The notes: generated by a model from the sequence alone, not told the origin. Shown: positions 24,811-34,331, counted from the first letter of the stretch. The stretch: DNA of 64,000 nt from Pseudaeromonas sharmana (GCF_042649925.1 NZ_JBHSAF010000014.1:806001-870000); one strand, 5' to 3'. Numbers and translations: made by a program.

Positions 24811-27074
24811 ACCAGCACCACCTTGCGAGCCAGAATGTTGCCCTTACGATGCATACCCCACCAAATCAGGACGGCACTGACCATATAGAAGGCCACCCAA
24901 GCCAGGCTCTGCAGCGGATGCGCGGCAAACGTTGCTAACTGGTAATAGAGGGTCGAGATCATGAACGCCATCACGTTGCACCACAGCGCAGTAAAAATCG
25001 CCCAATTTCGACCCGTCTCACGAACGAGGGAGCCCATCGCCGCGGCACAAGGCATATACAGCAAAATAAACAGCAAGTAAGCAAAAGCCCCTACCTGACC
25101 ATCAAAGTGCGTTTGCATATTGGCATAGGTCGACAGGCTGACCTCCTGCTCCTCGGCCATGGCGTTCTTATCTTCCAGATCGCCGAGTTCCAACCCCGCA
25201 GGATCCCACGGATTGATGGCTTGCAGATTCTCATGAATCGATGCCAGTGCTTCGTAGAAGCTATCCAGCAGGCTGAACTCACCCTCTTCTTCACCAACAG
25301 GGCTCTGATACAGGCTGTTTAACGTCCCGACCACGGCCTCTTTGGCAAAGATCCCGGTGGCGATGCCCACCGTCGCTTGCCAGTTATCTTCGCGAATACC
25401 CAAAGGCGAAAGCACAGGCGTAACGGCCATGGCCACATGGCTAAGAACTGATTTCTCGCTATCCTGGTTACCGAAGCTCCCATCCGTGCCCAACGAATTC
25501 AGCATGCTCAGCGCGGTGACCATCAACACAATGGTCTTGCCCGCCCCGAAGATAAAGCTACGCAGCTTGTGCCATGTTTTGATCAGTACATAAGTTGGAC
25601 GCGGGATTTCGTAATCCGGCATCTCCATCAGCATCGATTCACTGGTACCCGGCAGCAAGGTTTTACGCAAAACCAGGCCCGTTACAATCGCCACCGCGAT
25701 ACCAATCAGATACAGCAGGAACACCAGGTTCTGCCCGGACTCCGGGAAAAAAGCCACGGCAAACAATGCATACACAGGCAGACGCGCACCACAGGACATA
25801 AACGGCGCCATGGCTGACGTCATCAGACGCTCACGTTCGGCATTCAAGGTCCGAGCAGCCATGAATGCCGGCACGGAACAGCCGAAGCCCATCAACATGG
25901 GTACGAATGCTTTCCCAGGTAACCCGAGTTTGCGCATTACCCGATCGACGACGAATGCAGCACGCGCCAGATAACCTGATGCTTCAAGCACAGCAAGAAA
26001 CAGATACAAGAAACCGACAACCGGGATGAAGGTCGCAACCGTCTGGATACCGCTGCCCACACCATCAGAAAGCACGGAAACCAGCCACTCGGGCGTCCCC
26101 CATGCGGAGAGCCAGTGCCGAATACCATCAACAAACAAGGCGCCGGCAAAAATATCAAAGAAATCAATAAACGCACTGCCGACATTGATAGAGAAAAGAA
26201 ACATCAGATACATCACCAGCAAAAACACCGGGATGCCAATCCAACGATTGAGTAACAGATTGTCGATGCGCTCACTGGCTTTGACGCTGAGTTTGCCATG
26301 TTGCTGCAAACAACTGCGGGCCTGATTATGGATGAAACCAAAACGCACATCAGCCAAAGTGAGTTCGGCATCCATTCCGGTAGCCTGCACCTGCAGTGAT
26401 GGCAGCAGACTCTTAACCCGCTCATCCTGCTGCTCCAGCAACAGTTGATCCTGCTCCAGCAGCCGAACCGCGCTGCCGCGTGTCGAGAAGTGCTCATGCG
26501 TGACAAGGGGCTGCAGCTGGGCGATCAACGCCTCAAATTCGGCACCATAATCCAGACTCAACGCCGGCTGACGGGCTGCTGCGATGTAATCCGGCAACTT
26601 GGTCTTCAGCGCCTGCACTTCCTTGCGGTTGTAAGCCGACAATGCCACAACCGGGCAACCGAGAATTCGTGCCAGCGCATCAACATCGACGGACTGACGC
26701 CGCTTCTTGACGACATCATATTTATTTAGAATCACCAGCAGCGGCAGTCCCAACTCGCGCAACTGTAATGTCAGCAGCAAGGAGCGCTCCAGAGCGGAGG
26801 CATCGATGACATTGACCACCAGATCGGGTTGGTGCGTCAGTACATAGCGATAGGCAATCTGTTCATCAATCGAACTGTCTCGACTTTCCAGTGCATAGAT
26901 CCCTGGCAGGTCGATCAGTTGGTAATGCTGGTCCTGGACACTGAATGAACCGCTCTTTTTATCAACGGTGACACCGCTCCAGTTCCCTACTTGCTGATTG
27001 GCACCAGTCAGGGCATTGAAAAGCGAGGTTTTGCCACTGTTAGGATTCCCAACCGTCATCAAATTCCATTTCAT
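24807..27074 (-). CDS. feoB: FeoB, ferrous iron transporter with GTPase domain
   Basis: 755 residues. Inner-membrane Fe2+ transporter. The N-terminal G-protein domain shows G1 GNPNSGKTS at residues 9-17, G3 DLPG near 56 and G4 NKYD near 117; after a helical spacer come two Gate domains and about 8-10 membrane segments, with Cys-bearing GFGCSVPA and SCGARLP loops. feoA precedes it with a four-base overlap and feoC follows with a four-base overlap, so translation is coupled throughout. Confidence 0.96.
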   Translation of the reverse strand: MKWNLMTVGNPNSGKTSLFNALTGANQQVGNWSGVTVDKKSGSFSVQDQHYQLIDLPGIYALESRDSSIDEQIAYRYVLTHQPDLVVNVIDASALERSLLLTLQLRELGLPLLVILNKYDVVKKRRQSVDVDALARILGCPVVALSAYNRKEVQALKTKLPDYIAAARQPALSLDYGAEFEALIAQLQPLVTHEHFSTRGSAVRLLEQDQLLLEQQDERVKSLLPSLQVQATGMDAELTLADVRFGFIHNQARSCLQQHGKLSVKASERIDNLLLNRWIGIPVFLLVMYLMFLFSINVGSAFIDFFDIFAGALFVDGIRHWLSAWGTPEWLVSVLSDGVGSGIQTVATFIPVVGFLYLFLAVLEASGYLARAAFVVDRVMRKLGLPGKAFVPMLMGFGCSVPAFMAARTLNAERERLMTSAMAPFMSCGARLPVYALFAVAFFPESGQNLVFLLYLIGIAVAIVTGLVLRKTLLPGTSESMLMEMPDYEIPRPTYVLIKTWHKLRSFIFGAGKTIVLMVTALSMLNSLGTDGSFGNQDSEKSVLSHVAMAVTPVLSPLGIREDNWQATVGIATGIFAKEAVVGTLNSLYQSPVGEEEGEFSLLDSFYEALASIHENLQAINPWDPAGLELGDLEDKNAMAEEQEVSLSTYANMQTHFDGQVGAFAYLLFILLYMPCAAAMGSLVRETGRNWAIFTALWCNVMAFMISTLYYQLATFAAHPLQSLAWVAFYMVSAVLIWWGMHRKGNILARKVVLV

Positions 27075-27298
27075 ACGGCGACTACCTCAATCTGCATTGC
27101 CAGTTGTTTCTGAATCGACAACGTGATGTTGCCGGTGGTGATCTGCAACGGATCACCTAACGGAGCCTGCCGCAAAAAACGGACCTCACTATGGGGCAGC
27201 AACCCCATCGCCATCAGACGTCTACGCACTGGACCTTCCAACGATCCCATGCTGACAATCCGCACGGCTTGTCCGGGTTTAAGCTCATTCAGATACAT
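27071..27298 (-). CDS. feoA: FeoA, ferrous iron transport protein A
   Basis: 75 residues from the ATG at 27298, preceded by GAGG; a GTG two codons upstream overlaps that site. SH3-like fold that interacts with FeoB. GSLEGPVRRRLMAMGLLPHSEV is the family core. First gene of feoABC, 20 bases from a Fur box. Confidence 0.92.
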   Translation of the reverse strand: MYLNELKPGQAVRIVSMGSLEGPVRRRLMAMGLLPHSEVRFLRQAPLGDPLQITTGNITLSIQKQLAMQIEVVAV

Positions 27299-27318
27299 GG
27301 GCACCTCACAACCTTAAC

Positions 27319-27333
27319 TGATAATAGTTATCA
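27319..27333. promoter_or_regulatory. Fur box upstream of feoABC
   Basis: TGATAAT-A-GTTATCA, one mismatch from the 7-1-7 Fur consensus TGATAAT-N-ATTATCA. It lies 20 bases before the feoA start, so Fe-Fur should repress the operon. yciH diverges from the same region about 100 bases away. Confidence 0.85.
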
Positions 27334-27395
27334 CTGATGGTGATTATAGGAAAAACCCTCGTAAAAGGAAGCAGATTATTTGACCTGCGTCGCGG

Positions 27396-27401
27396 TATAA
27401 T
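27396..27401 (+). promoter_or_regulatory. Probable -10 element of yciH
   Basis: A consensus TATAAT 30 bases before the yciH ATG. No good -35 is visible at the expected distance. Confidence 0.4.
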
Positions 27402-27431
27402 CGGCATAGTTGATTTGGAGCAAAATATAAG

Positions 27432-27749
27432 ATGTCAGACAGCAAGCTGGTTTACTCCACTGAATGGACCAATGGCAAACCGCCCACGACTCAGCCCTCC
27501 AACGCAGGCAGCGCAGACGGCATCCTGAGAGTGCGCCGGGAAACCCAGGGGCGCAAAGGGGCTGCCGTCATCACGATCCAGGGCGTCGCCGAAACTGAGC
27601 AAAAAGCCTTAGCCAGCCAGCTGAAGAAAAAATGTGGCAGCGGGGGGGCTATCAAGCAGGGGATCATCGAAATACAGGGCGAGAAACTCGAACAAGTCAT
27701 GGCATTACTACAGGCCAGTGGCTATCAGGTGAAAAAAATCGGCGGCTAG
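27432..27749 (+). CDS. yciH: YciH, SUI1/eIF1-family translation factor
   Basis: 105 residues (E. coli 108). Bacterial homologue of eukaryotic initiation factor eIF1; E. coli YciH has been linked to initiation fidelity and stress. The SUI1 fold runs about residues 28-105 with LRVRRETQGRKGAAVITIQG, LKKKCGSGGAIKQG and IEIQG. The N-terminal VYSTEWG-like stretch (LVYSTEWTNGK) is conserved. It converges with polB. Confidence 0.92.
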   Translation: MSDSKLVYSTEWTNGKPPTTQPSNAGSADGILRVRRETQGRKGAAVITIQGVAETEQKALASQLKKKCGSGGAIKQGIIEIQGEKLEQVMALLQASGYQVKKIGG

Positions 27750-27788
27750 TTCAATACCGGACGGGTTTTATCGCAACACAGCGTTTAA

Positions 27789-30194
27789 TCAAAACAGTGA
27801 TAGCTGTTCATCCGCCCACTCGTCAAAACGACGACCGATAAATGGCAGGATCGCTTCCGCTACGGGCCGTAACTGTTTATCGATGTAATGTTCATAATCA
27901 ATAGGGTGCTGACGATACTCCAGTGGTTCAGCCCCCTGCGTCGTGATGAGATAACGGATCTCATGACGCCGTGCCGTCAGGGGGCCGCTACGCTCCTGTT
28001 CGGCCTCATCAGCCAGCCGTGCCGCTTTGACATGCGGTGGCATCGTCTTTTGATATTCATCCAGACGCCGTCGCAACCGTTTACGATAGACTAACCAGTG
28101 ATCCAGTTTGCCTTCGCGGGTATCGCAAACAAAACGGCGAATAAACTCCGCTGGATCCTCGTCATGAAAGATGCGCCAATACAGCCCCTGCTGAAATTGC
28201 TTCGCCAATTCGGTCCAATCAGAACGTACCGTCTCCAATCCCTTGAACACCATACGTTCAGCCCCCTCTTGCTGCACTAGTCCCGCGTAGCGTTTTTTGC
28301 TACCCAATTCGGTACCACGGATGGTCGGCATTAAAAAACGCTGATAATGACGCTCAAACTGCAACTCCAGGCAAGACTGCAACGCAAACTCCTCTGCCAG
28401 ACGTTGTTGCCACCAGGCCGTCACTCCTGCGGCCAGACCCTGGCCTATCGTCTCGGCCTGAGAGGTATCAATGTCATCACCCAGCCAGACAAACAGCGAA
28501 TCGGTATCACCATAAATCAGTTGCCTGCCCTGTTGTTCGATCCAGCGCCCTGACTCTTGCATAATCCATTGCCCACGCAAGGTGATACTGGAAGCCAGCC
28601 GAGGATCAAAAAAGCGACATCCCGTAGAGCCGAGTACCCCGTAAAACGAGTTCATCAGGATCTTCAGGGCCTGGGAGCGTGCACTGTCACGCTGCTGTTT
28701 GGCCAGATCACGCTGTTGCCATAGTCGGGCGATCAAGCTGGGCAAAATCGGATCGTCTCGCAAGAATTGAGCCCCCAGCATTCCCGGAACCGTACTCTTG
28801 CCATGCAGCTCGGCAGGCTGTTGTAACCCGAGCACCAAACCCAATGGATCTATCAAAAAAGTGCGAATTATCGAGGGGTACAAGCTTTTAAAGTCCAACA
28901 CCAGGACATGTCGGTAAAAGCCTGGACACGAGTCCATGACGTAACCACCAGGAGATGGAGCCCCCTGGATACGTCCCAGCTTCGGCGCCACATAACCTCG
29001 TTGGTGTAGCCGCGGTATGTACAGGTTGCCAAATGCCGCAACCGAGCCACCATAACGATCTAACTCCAACCCGGTGAGCTGGGCTCGAAGGCAGACAAAA
29101 TCAATCAGATTGCAGTGCGCAAAAATCTCCAGCACCAACTGGCAATCCTCAAGGTTATAGCGAGCCAGTGCGACGGGATCCTGATGATACAGACGGGTAA
29201 TTTCAGCCTGGCGATCCAGGTCGCCATCGATAAGTTTGCCGCGTTGTAACAACTGCTGGGCAACGGCTTGCAGACTGTAACTGTCAAACTGCCAACTCGC
29301 CGATTTCAGGCTGCTGATGCCATCCACCACCACGCGGCCGGGGATCAGAACCTGGCCATTACCGGCGATCTTGCCCTCGCGCCAGCGGGCCTGCGCGCCC
29401 CCTCGCCCCCAATAAGGTTTGATCCGATGACGCTCGGCTCGTTGCAATAGCAGACGAAAATCAAAATTGACGACATTCCATCCTAGTATGAGGTCCGGAT
29501 CCCACCGTTGCAGCGTGGTGGTCAGCTGTAGCAACAGCTGTTTTTCATCAGCCACCCATTCGATGGGCACATCCGTCATGACATCACGCTGGGAGCCGAT
29601 CATCAGGACACACGCCCGCGCCCCCGAATTTTCCTTGATGGCAATCGAATACAAAGAGCCATCAGCCGCGCACTCAAGATCCAGGGAGACCCAGCGCAAC
29701 GCAGGTATGTCGTCACAGGGCATCAGCTGTTCCGCGCGCAACTCGGAATATCCACTGTGACGCACCAAACGCCCGCTCGCCGCCACACCGAAGGTAATGC
29801 CGTGTTGCATCAACACGGCATCGACATGCCGGATATCGCCTTCCAAGACTTCAAGCCGATGCTGTTGCAGTAACTCCAAAGCCTGCTGACGACGAGTCAA
29901 TGACTCGAAGCAACATGCAACTAAGGGCTCACTGTCAAAGGAAGAAAGGCGGGTCGCGCGCCACCAGCCATGCAGATGATGTTGCTTAAACAGGGCTGCG
30001 GCCGTGGCTTGATCCTGTTTAAGCAAAAAAAATGAAGGCGCAACAGCATCATATATCAACCGCACAGGCCCCTGCGCTGTCGCTAACCAGAGCTCGAGAC
30101 TGGCTTTGGTTGTCGCAGGATCCTGCAGGCGATCGCTCGCCTGACGTGTCAGAATGACACCCGACACGGTTGCCATCGTCTGCACCAGCGTCAT
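27789..30194 (-). CDS. polB: DNA polymerase II (family B)
   Basis: 801 residues (E. coli 783). Damage-tolerance and restart polymerase with 3'-5' exonuclease. The exonuclease I motif SLDLECA holds Asp172 and Glu174, and GWNVVNFDF is Exo II. The polymerase motifs are DFKSLYPSII near 430, KILMNSFYG near 520 and YGDTDSLF near 560. All catalytic acids are present. In E. coli it is LexA-controlled, but I see no LexA box in the 37-base gap or upstream of the DUF4357 gene that precedes it on the same strand. Confidence 0.95.
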   Translation of the reverse strand: MTLVQTMATVSGVILTRQASDRLQDPATTKASLELWLATAQGPVRLIYDAVAPSFFLLKQDQATAAALFKQHHLHGWWRATRLSSFDSEPLVACCFESLTRRQQALELLQQHRLEVLEGDIRHVDAVLMQHGITFGVAASGRLVRHSGYSELRAEQLMPCDDIPALRWVSLDLECAADGSLYSIAIKENSGARACVLMIGSQRDVMTDVPIEWVADEKQLLLQLTTTLQRWDPDLILGWNVVNFDFRLLLQRAERHRIKPYWGRGGAQARWREGKIAGNGQVLIPGRVVVDGISSLKSASWQFDSYSLQAVAQQLLQRGKLIDGDLDRQAEITRLYHQDPVALARYNLEDCQLVLEIFAHCNLIDFVCLRAQLTGLELDRYGGSVAAFGNLYIPRLHQRGYVAPKLGRIQGAPSPGGYVMDSCPGFYRHVLVLDFKSLYPSIIRTFLIDPLGLVLGLQQPAELHGKSTVPGMLGAQFLRDDPILPSLIARLWQQRDLAKQQRDSARSQALKILMNSFYGVLGSTGCRFFDPRLASSITLRGQWIMQESGRWIEQQGRQLIYGDTDSLFVWLGDDIDTSQAETIGQGLAAGVTAWWQQRLAEEFALQSCLELQFERHYQRFLMPTIRGTELGSKKRYAGLVQQEGAERMVFKGLETVRSDWTELAKQFQQGLYWRIFHDEDPAEFIRRFVCDTREGKLDHWLVYRKRLRRRLDEYQKTMPPHVKAARLADEAEQERSGPLTARRHEIRYLITTQGAEPLEYRQHPIDYEHYIDKQLRPVAEAILPFIGRRFDEWADEQLSLF

Positions 30195-30231
30195 GTCATG
30201 CCAACCGTTCCTCGCCTAGCCTCTGGCAGAA

Positions 30232-30699
30232 TCAAATCTTCTTTCCGAACCCGGACTCTTTGAGCGTAAAACCATCCTGATTGCGCCAGGCATCCAGGCC
30301 ACTGCGATTGTTGCCAGCAATGAGACTGGCGGCCAGGCTGGGGCTGTTGAACAACTGGTCCTGCAAGAACACATAACCGGACGCGTCAGCCTGTAATACG
30401 CCTTTGCCCAATAACTGCTCACGCAATTCAATGACTGGCTCGCGCAGGGAACCGGCCTGTTCACCATTGACGCGAGAGCCTGCCAGCACCACAAAACCAG
30501 GTTTTTGACGTTGTCCGACCGGATACCCTGTCGCCTCAGCGCCTTTCACACTGAAGTAATAGCGCTCCCGCTCTCCCGGCGTACTGCTGGCCAACGCCTT
30601 CTGCAGGGCCATCAATTCATCGAAGATATCAATCGGAACCACAGCGGCCTGACGATTGCCCTTGTGATCGACAATAAAGCTGACCTGCTTGCCTAACAT
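30232..30699 (-). CDS. DUF4357-domain protein upstream of polB
   Basis: 155 residues. The C-terminal segment (about 105-150: QLFNSPSLAASLIAGNNRSG, then DAW) matches the DUF4357 pattern, a small domain often attached to nuclease- or restriction-related proteins. The N-terminal 35 residues (FIVDHKGNRQAAVVPIDIFD) resemble the first strands and helix of Phd-like antitoxins. GCGAGG abuts the ATG. It ends 37 bases before polB on the same strand, so co-transcription is likely. Function unknown; a link to DNA repair or restriction is only suggested by context. Confidence 0.72.
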   Translation of the reverse strand: MLGKQVSFIVDHKGNRQAAVVPIDIFDELMALQKALASSTPGERERYYFSVKGAEATGYPVGQRQKPGFVVLAGSRVNGEQAGSLREPVIELREQLLGKGVLQADASGYVFLQDQLFNSPSLAASLIAGNNRSGLDAWRNQDGFTLKESGFGKKI

Positions 30700-31069
30700 C
30701 CTCGCAATTCCTTTGTCTGGCGATAAAAACTCGCTTCAGTTTGCCTTGTGTTGACATCAGAACCAAGCCTTAACGGTGGATTTGAGAAGCTGGCGACGTC
30801 GCCACGGCGGAAGCCCGGTGCGTGTATTGTTGTCGCATGCAAGGTGTATCCAGTGACGCGAATACTGGCCGCACATCCAACAATCGGTAAGCGATTTTAG
30901 CAGACTACCCTGCGGTTCAACGGTGAATTAGAGCAAATAATGCAGATCTGAATTCTGCAGCCTCAACGTTATTGATAAACATAAAAAATCATTTTTAGTG
31001 ATTATTTATACTTGCATGCGGCGCAGTTTTTCACGATCATGATGCCACTATCACAGCAAGGATAAACTG
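30700..31069. other. Divergent intergenic region between the DUF4357 gene and argA
   Basis: 370 bases, with no ORF. TATACT at 31007-31012 is a possible argA -10 without a good -35. Short inverted repeats occur at 30941-30959 (TGCAGA-N7-TCTGCA) and 30986-31002 (AATCA-N7-TGATT). ArgR boxes would be expected, but I can find only partial half-sites. Confidence 0.5.
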
Positions 31070-32398
31070 ATGGTCCGCGAAAGAGATGCCGTACTGGTGA
31101 ATGCCTTCCGTCATTCCACTCCCTATGTAAATCATCACCGGGGGTCGACCTTCGTCATCATGGTGGGGGGAGAAGCCATTGCCGATGAGCATTTCAACGA
31201 CATGGTTGCCGATATAGCCCTACTGCAGAGTTTGGGCATTCGGCTGGTTCTGGTGTTTGGTGCTCGTCCACAGATTGACAACGCCTTGGCCCAGGCCGGG
31301 ATCCGCTCCCGCTTTCACAAACGTATCCGCGTTACCGACAGCGACAGCTTCCGTATCATCAAGCAGGTCTGCGGCGGGCTACAGCTGGAGATCACCTCTC
31401 GGTTATCGATGGGCCTGGTCAACACCCCAATGCAAGGGGCACGGTTGAATGTCGTCAGTGGCAACTTTGTTACCGCACAGCCGATCGGCGTCGACGACGG
31501 CATCGACTACTGCCATAGCGGCAAGGTACGGCGTGTCGATAGTGACGGTATCCGTCGCCAGCTGGACCAGCAGGCCATCGTGCTGGTCTCTCCGGTCGGA
31601 TTCTCCGTCACGGGTGAGAGTTTCAGCGTCAATGCCGAAGAGATTGCCGCCCAGGTCGCAATTCATCTTGGCGCCGATAAGTTGATCTCGTTTTGCTCGC
31701 AGCAAGGGATTATTCATCAAAATGGACAGGTGGTCTCGGAGCTGTTCCCGGAACAAGCCGAAGAGTACCTATGGGCCCTGGAAAAACAGGGCGACGACAG
31801 TTCCGGTACTGCCCGTTACCTCCGAGCTGCCATTGCCTCCTGTCGCGGTGGCGTACCGCGCAGTCATCTGGTGAGTTACAAAGAAGACGGTGCCCTGCTG
31901 CAGGAGCTGTTTACCCGTGATGGGATCGGTACGCAAATTGTTCGTCAGAGTGCGGAACAGGCTCGCTCCGCTTCAATTGATGATATTGGCGGCATTCTGG
32001 ATCTCATTCGGCCATTGGAAGAGGAAGGCATTCTGGTGCGCCGTTCACGCGAACAGCTGGAAATGGAGATCGATCACTTCAGTATTATTGAGCGGGATGG
32101 TCTGGTCATTGGCTGCGCCGCACTCTATCCGTTTCCGGAAGAGTCCATGGCTGAGATGGCCTGTGTCGCGATTCACCCCGACTATCGCAGTTCCAGTCGT
32201 GGGGATCGGCTCGTCGCCAAAATTGAAGAGCACGCGCGTCGCCAAGGCATACACAAGCTGTTTGTGTTAACAACCCGCTCCATCCACTGGTTCCGTGAAC
32301 GCGGGTTTGAGCCGGTAGAGGTATCGGATCTGCCCGTTACTAAGCAAAAACTCTATAACTACCAGCGCAGATCGAAAATCTTGTTGAAAAATATATAA
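31070..32398 (+). CDS. argA: Amino-acid N-acetyltransferase (N-acetylglutamate synthase)
   Basis: 442 residues (E. coli 443). Acetylates glutamate with acetyl-CoA, the first committed step of arginine synthesis. An N-terminal amino-acid-kinase-like domain (FVIMVGGEAI near residue 28, LVLVFGARPQID near 60) that binds arginine as feedback inhibitor is followed by a GNAT domain from about 295 (ACVAIHPDYRSSSRGDRL near 362). The two-domain, classical ArgA form is clear. It is monocistronic, ending in a terminator. Confidence 0.96.
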   Translation: MVRERDAVLVNAFRHSTPYVNHHRGSTFVIMVGGEAIADEHFNDMVADIALLQSLGIRLVLVFGARPQIDNALAQAGIRSRFHKRIRVTDSDSFRIIKQVCGGLQLEITSRLSMGLVNTPMQGARLNVVSGNFVTAQPIGVDDGIDYCHSGKVRRVDSDGIRRQLDQQAIVLVSPVGFSVTGESFSVNAEEIAAQVAIHLGADKLISFCSQQGIIHQNGQVVSELFPEQAEEYLWALEKQGDDSSGTARYLRAAIASCRGGVPRSHLVSYKEDGALLQELFTRDGIGTQIVRQSAEQARSASIDDIGGILDLIRPLEEEGILVRRSREQLEMEIDHFSIIERDGLVIGCAALYPFPEESMAEMACVAIHPDYRSSSRGDRLVAKIEEHARRQGIHKLFVLTTRSIHWFRERGFEPVEVSDLPVTKQKLYNYQRRSKILLKNI

Positions 32399-32404
32399 AA
32401 AAAG

Positions 32405-32435
32405 ACGGGGCCGACAAAATAACCGGCCCCGTTTT
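32405..32435 (+). terminator. Intrinsic terminator of argA
   Basis: ACGGGGCCG/CGGCCCCGT stem (32405-32413 with 32424-32432), then four T. Confidence 0.88.
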
Positions 32436-32593
32436 GGCAATGGAGATTTCTGGTTTCCACGCGGCGTAATATAGCAGCGCAGGATCGGGGGATTCGTGGA
32501 ACCGGTCACATAACCAAGCATTGTTTTCATCTGTTTAACAAAAAAGTCCAGCCCAGATCACGAAATGAAACGGCTTTCTGTATGCGCTTACAT

Positions 32594-32621
32594 TTGATCT
32601 GGCTCCGGATTTGGGTAGTAA
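32594..32621 (+). promoter_or_regulatory. Putative promoter of the lysC leader
   Basis: TTGATC (32594-32599), 16-bp spacer, TAGTAA (32616-32621). It is the best candidate upstream of the riboswitch, but both hexamers are imperfect. Confidence 0.35.
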
Positions 32622-32660
32622 ATTTGACAGGTACCCCCGAGAAAGGGTATTTGTGTTAGA

Positions 32661-32842
32661 CCCGCCTCAAGCGGGAACCAGAAGAGGCGCGTTGTTCAGG
32701 TAGCCGGCAGCAGGATGACAGTATCCGTCGATGGCCGGTCAGGGGGTACAACGCCGAGACTGCTTGCACACTGTAACGTGTTGGTAGTCGGCTGCGAGGG
32801 CTGAATCCCTCGGGCTGTCACCTGAGGGTGAAGTGCTTCTGG
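32661..32842 (+). promoter_or_regulatory. Lysine riboswitch (L box) in the lysC leader
   Basis: The leader carries the hallmarks of the E. coli lysC aptamer: a small CCCGC/GCGGG hairpin (32661-32675), CCAGAAGAGGCGCG at the 5' side of P1 (from 32678), the internal CAACGCCGAGA block near 32750, AGGGCTGAATCCCT, and the P1 3' strand CTTCTGG at 32836-32842 that pairs with CCAGAAG at 32678-32684. Lysine binding should reduce lysC expression. After P1 a GGCAGGAAA/TTTCCCGCC pairing is possible around a T-rich stretch, but it is not a textbook terminator, so control may act on translation or through Rho. Confidence 0.9.
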
Positions 32843-32928
32843 CAGGAAATTCTTTTTTCCCGCCTTAAACGCCCGCCTTCTTGGTTTCAACATTAAACGG
32901 ATTTTGCTGTCTTTCAGGAGTTTTACCC

Positions 32929-34281
32929 GTGAACCAGGTTTGCGTTGCCAAGTTCGGCGGCACCAGCGTTGCCAATGCCGAAGCCATGGGCCGCTGTGCC
33001 CAGATCGTCGTTAATAATCCCAAGACCCGTGTTGTGGTGCTGAGCGCCAGTGCCGGCGTCACCAACCTGTTGGTCGACCTGGCCGCAGGCACCTTGGATC
33101 AACAGGCGCGCGAAGAGCGGCTGCAACGCTTGACCGACATCCAGTTCCATATTTTGGCTGACTTGGGCCACCCTACCCTGCTGGTACAAACCATTCGCGA
33201 CATGCTGGATGAGGTCCGCGATCTGGCGGCGCAAGCCAGCGTGGTCACCGATGCCTCGCTGGTTGACCGCATGGTCGCGCAGGGTGAACTGATGTCGACC
33301 CGTTTGTTTACCGAATTGATGAAGCAGCAAGGCCATGATGCCGTCTGGTTCGATGTGCGCAAGGTGATGCGTACTGACAGCCGTTTTGGCAAAGCCACGC
33401 CGGCCATTGAGGCATTGCGTACCCTTAGCCAGCAAGAGCTGGCACCGCTGGTTGCTAACCATTACGTGATCACGCAGGGCTTCATCGGCGCCAATGCCGA
33501 GGGTCAGACCACCACCTTGGGCCGCGGTGGTAGCGACTACAGTGCCGCACTGCTGGCCGAAGCGCTGAATGTCAGCGAACTGGAAATCTGGACTGACGTT
33601 CCCGGCATTTACACCACAGACCCGCGGATGGTGCAGAGCGCTCGTCCGATCCCGGAGATCAGCTTTGCCGAAGCGGCTGAAATGGCGACCTTTGGCGCCA
33701 AGGTTCTGCACCCGTCGACACTGCAACCGGCTGTTCGCCGCAATATCCCGGTGTTTGTCGGCTCCAGCAAGGATCCTGCTGCTGGAGGGACCTGGGTTCG
33801 CTCCAGTACCGAGTCCAATCCGCTGTTTCGTGCCGTGGCCCTGCGTCGCAAGCAGATCCTGCTGACCCTGCAGAGCCCAAACATGCTCGGCGCCTGCGGC
33901 TTTCTCGCCGAGGTGTTCTCGATTCTGGCCCGTCACCGAATCTCGGTTGACTTGATTACCACTTCCGAAGTCAGTGTGGCACTGACCCTGGACCAGACCG
34001 GCAGCCAATCCAATGGCAAGTCGATCTTGAGCGATGAGGTGCTGGCCGAGCTGGGCGCCCTGTGCAAGGTCAAGGTGGAAGACAATCTCGCGCTGGTTGC
34101 CCTGATCGGCAACAGCATGAGCACCGTTAGCGGCGCAGGCAGCCGTGTCTTCGAAGCCATTGATGACGTGAATATCCGCCTGATCTGTTACGGTGCCAGC
34201 GCCCACAATCTCTGCTTCCTGGTCGGCGAGGACCAGGCGGAAGAGATCATTCAACGTTTGCACCGCAAGCTGTTGGATTAA
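32929..34281 (+). CDS. lysC: Lysine-sensitive aspartate kinase III
   Basis: 450 residues (E. coli 449). Phosphorylates aspartate at the entry to lysine, threonine and methionine synthesis. The start is a GTG at 32929 with AGGAG eight bases upstream, matching the E. coli N-terminus (VAKFGGTSVAN). The kinase domain covers about residues 1-290 (TTTLGRGGSDYSAALLAEAL near 200) and two ACT domains follow (SVDLITTSEVSVALTLD near 340, VALIGN near 395). Single-function, so not a fused homoserine dehydrogenase. The riboswitch upstream and ACT domains give two levels of lysine control. Confidence 0.97.
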   Translation: MNQVCVAKFGGTSVANAEAMGRCAQIVVNNPKTRVVVLSASAGVTNLLVDLAAGTLDQQAREERLQRLTDIQFHILADLGHPTLLVQTIRDMLDEVRDLAAQASVVTDASLVDRMVAQGELMSTRLFTELMKQQGHDAVWFDVRKVMRTDSRFGKATPAIEALRTLSQQELAPLVANHYVITQGFIGANAEGQTTTLGRGGSDYSAALLAEALNVSELEIWTDVPGIYTTDPRMVQSARPIPEISFAEAAEMATFGAKVLHPSTLQPAVRRNIPVFVGSSKDPAAGGTWVRSSTESNPLFRAVALRRKQILLTLQSPNMLGACGFLAEVFSILARHRISVDLITTSEVSVALTLDQTGSQSNGKSILSDEVLAELGALCKVKVEDNLALVALIGNSMSTVSGAGSRVFEAIDDVNIRLICYGASAHNLCFLVGEDQAEEIIQRLHRKLLD

Positions 34282-34304
34282 GTTAAGTCCTTTTACTCCG
34301 TTTC

Positions 34305-34331
34305 GGCGCAGGCAAAGCCTGCGCCTTTTTT
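34305..34331 (+). terminator. Intrinsic terminator of lysC
   Basis: GGCGCAGGC/GCCTGCGCC stem (34305-34313 with 34317-34325), AAA loop, followed by six T. Confidence 0.92.

Noticed and set aside
30900..31020. Possible ArgR boxes before argA
   Set aside because: Only partial TGAAT or TGATT half-sites in poor register; none reaches the 18-base consensus by eye.
32923..34263. A 446-codon minus-strand ORF opposite lysC
   Set aside because: Shadow of lysC; composition rich in Gln and Gly from the complement of lysC codons, no domain.
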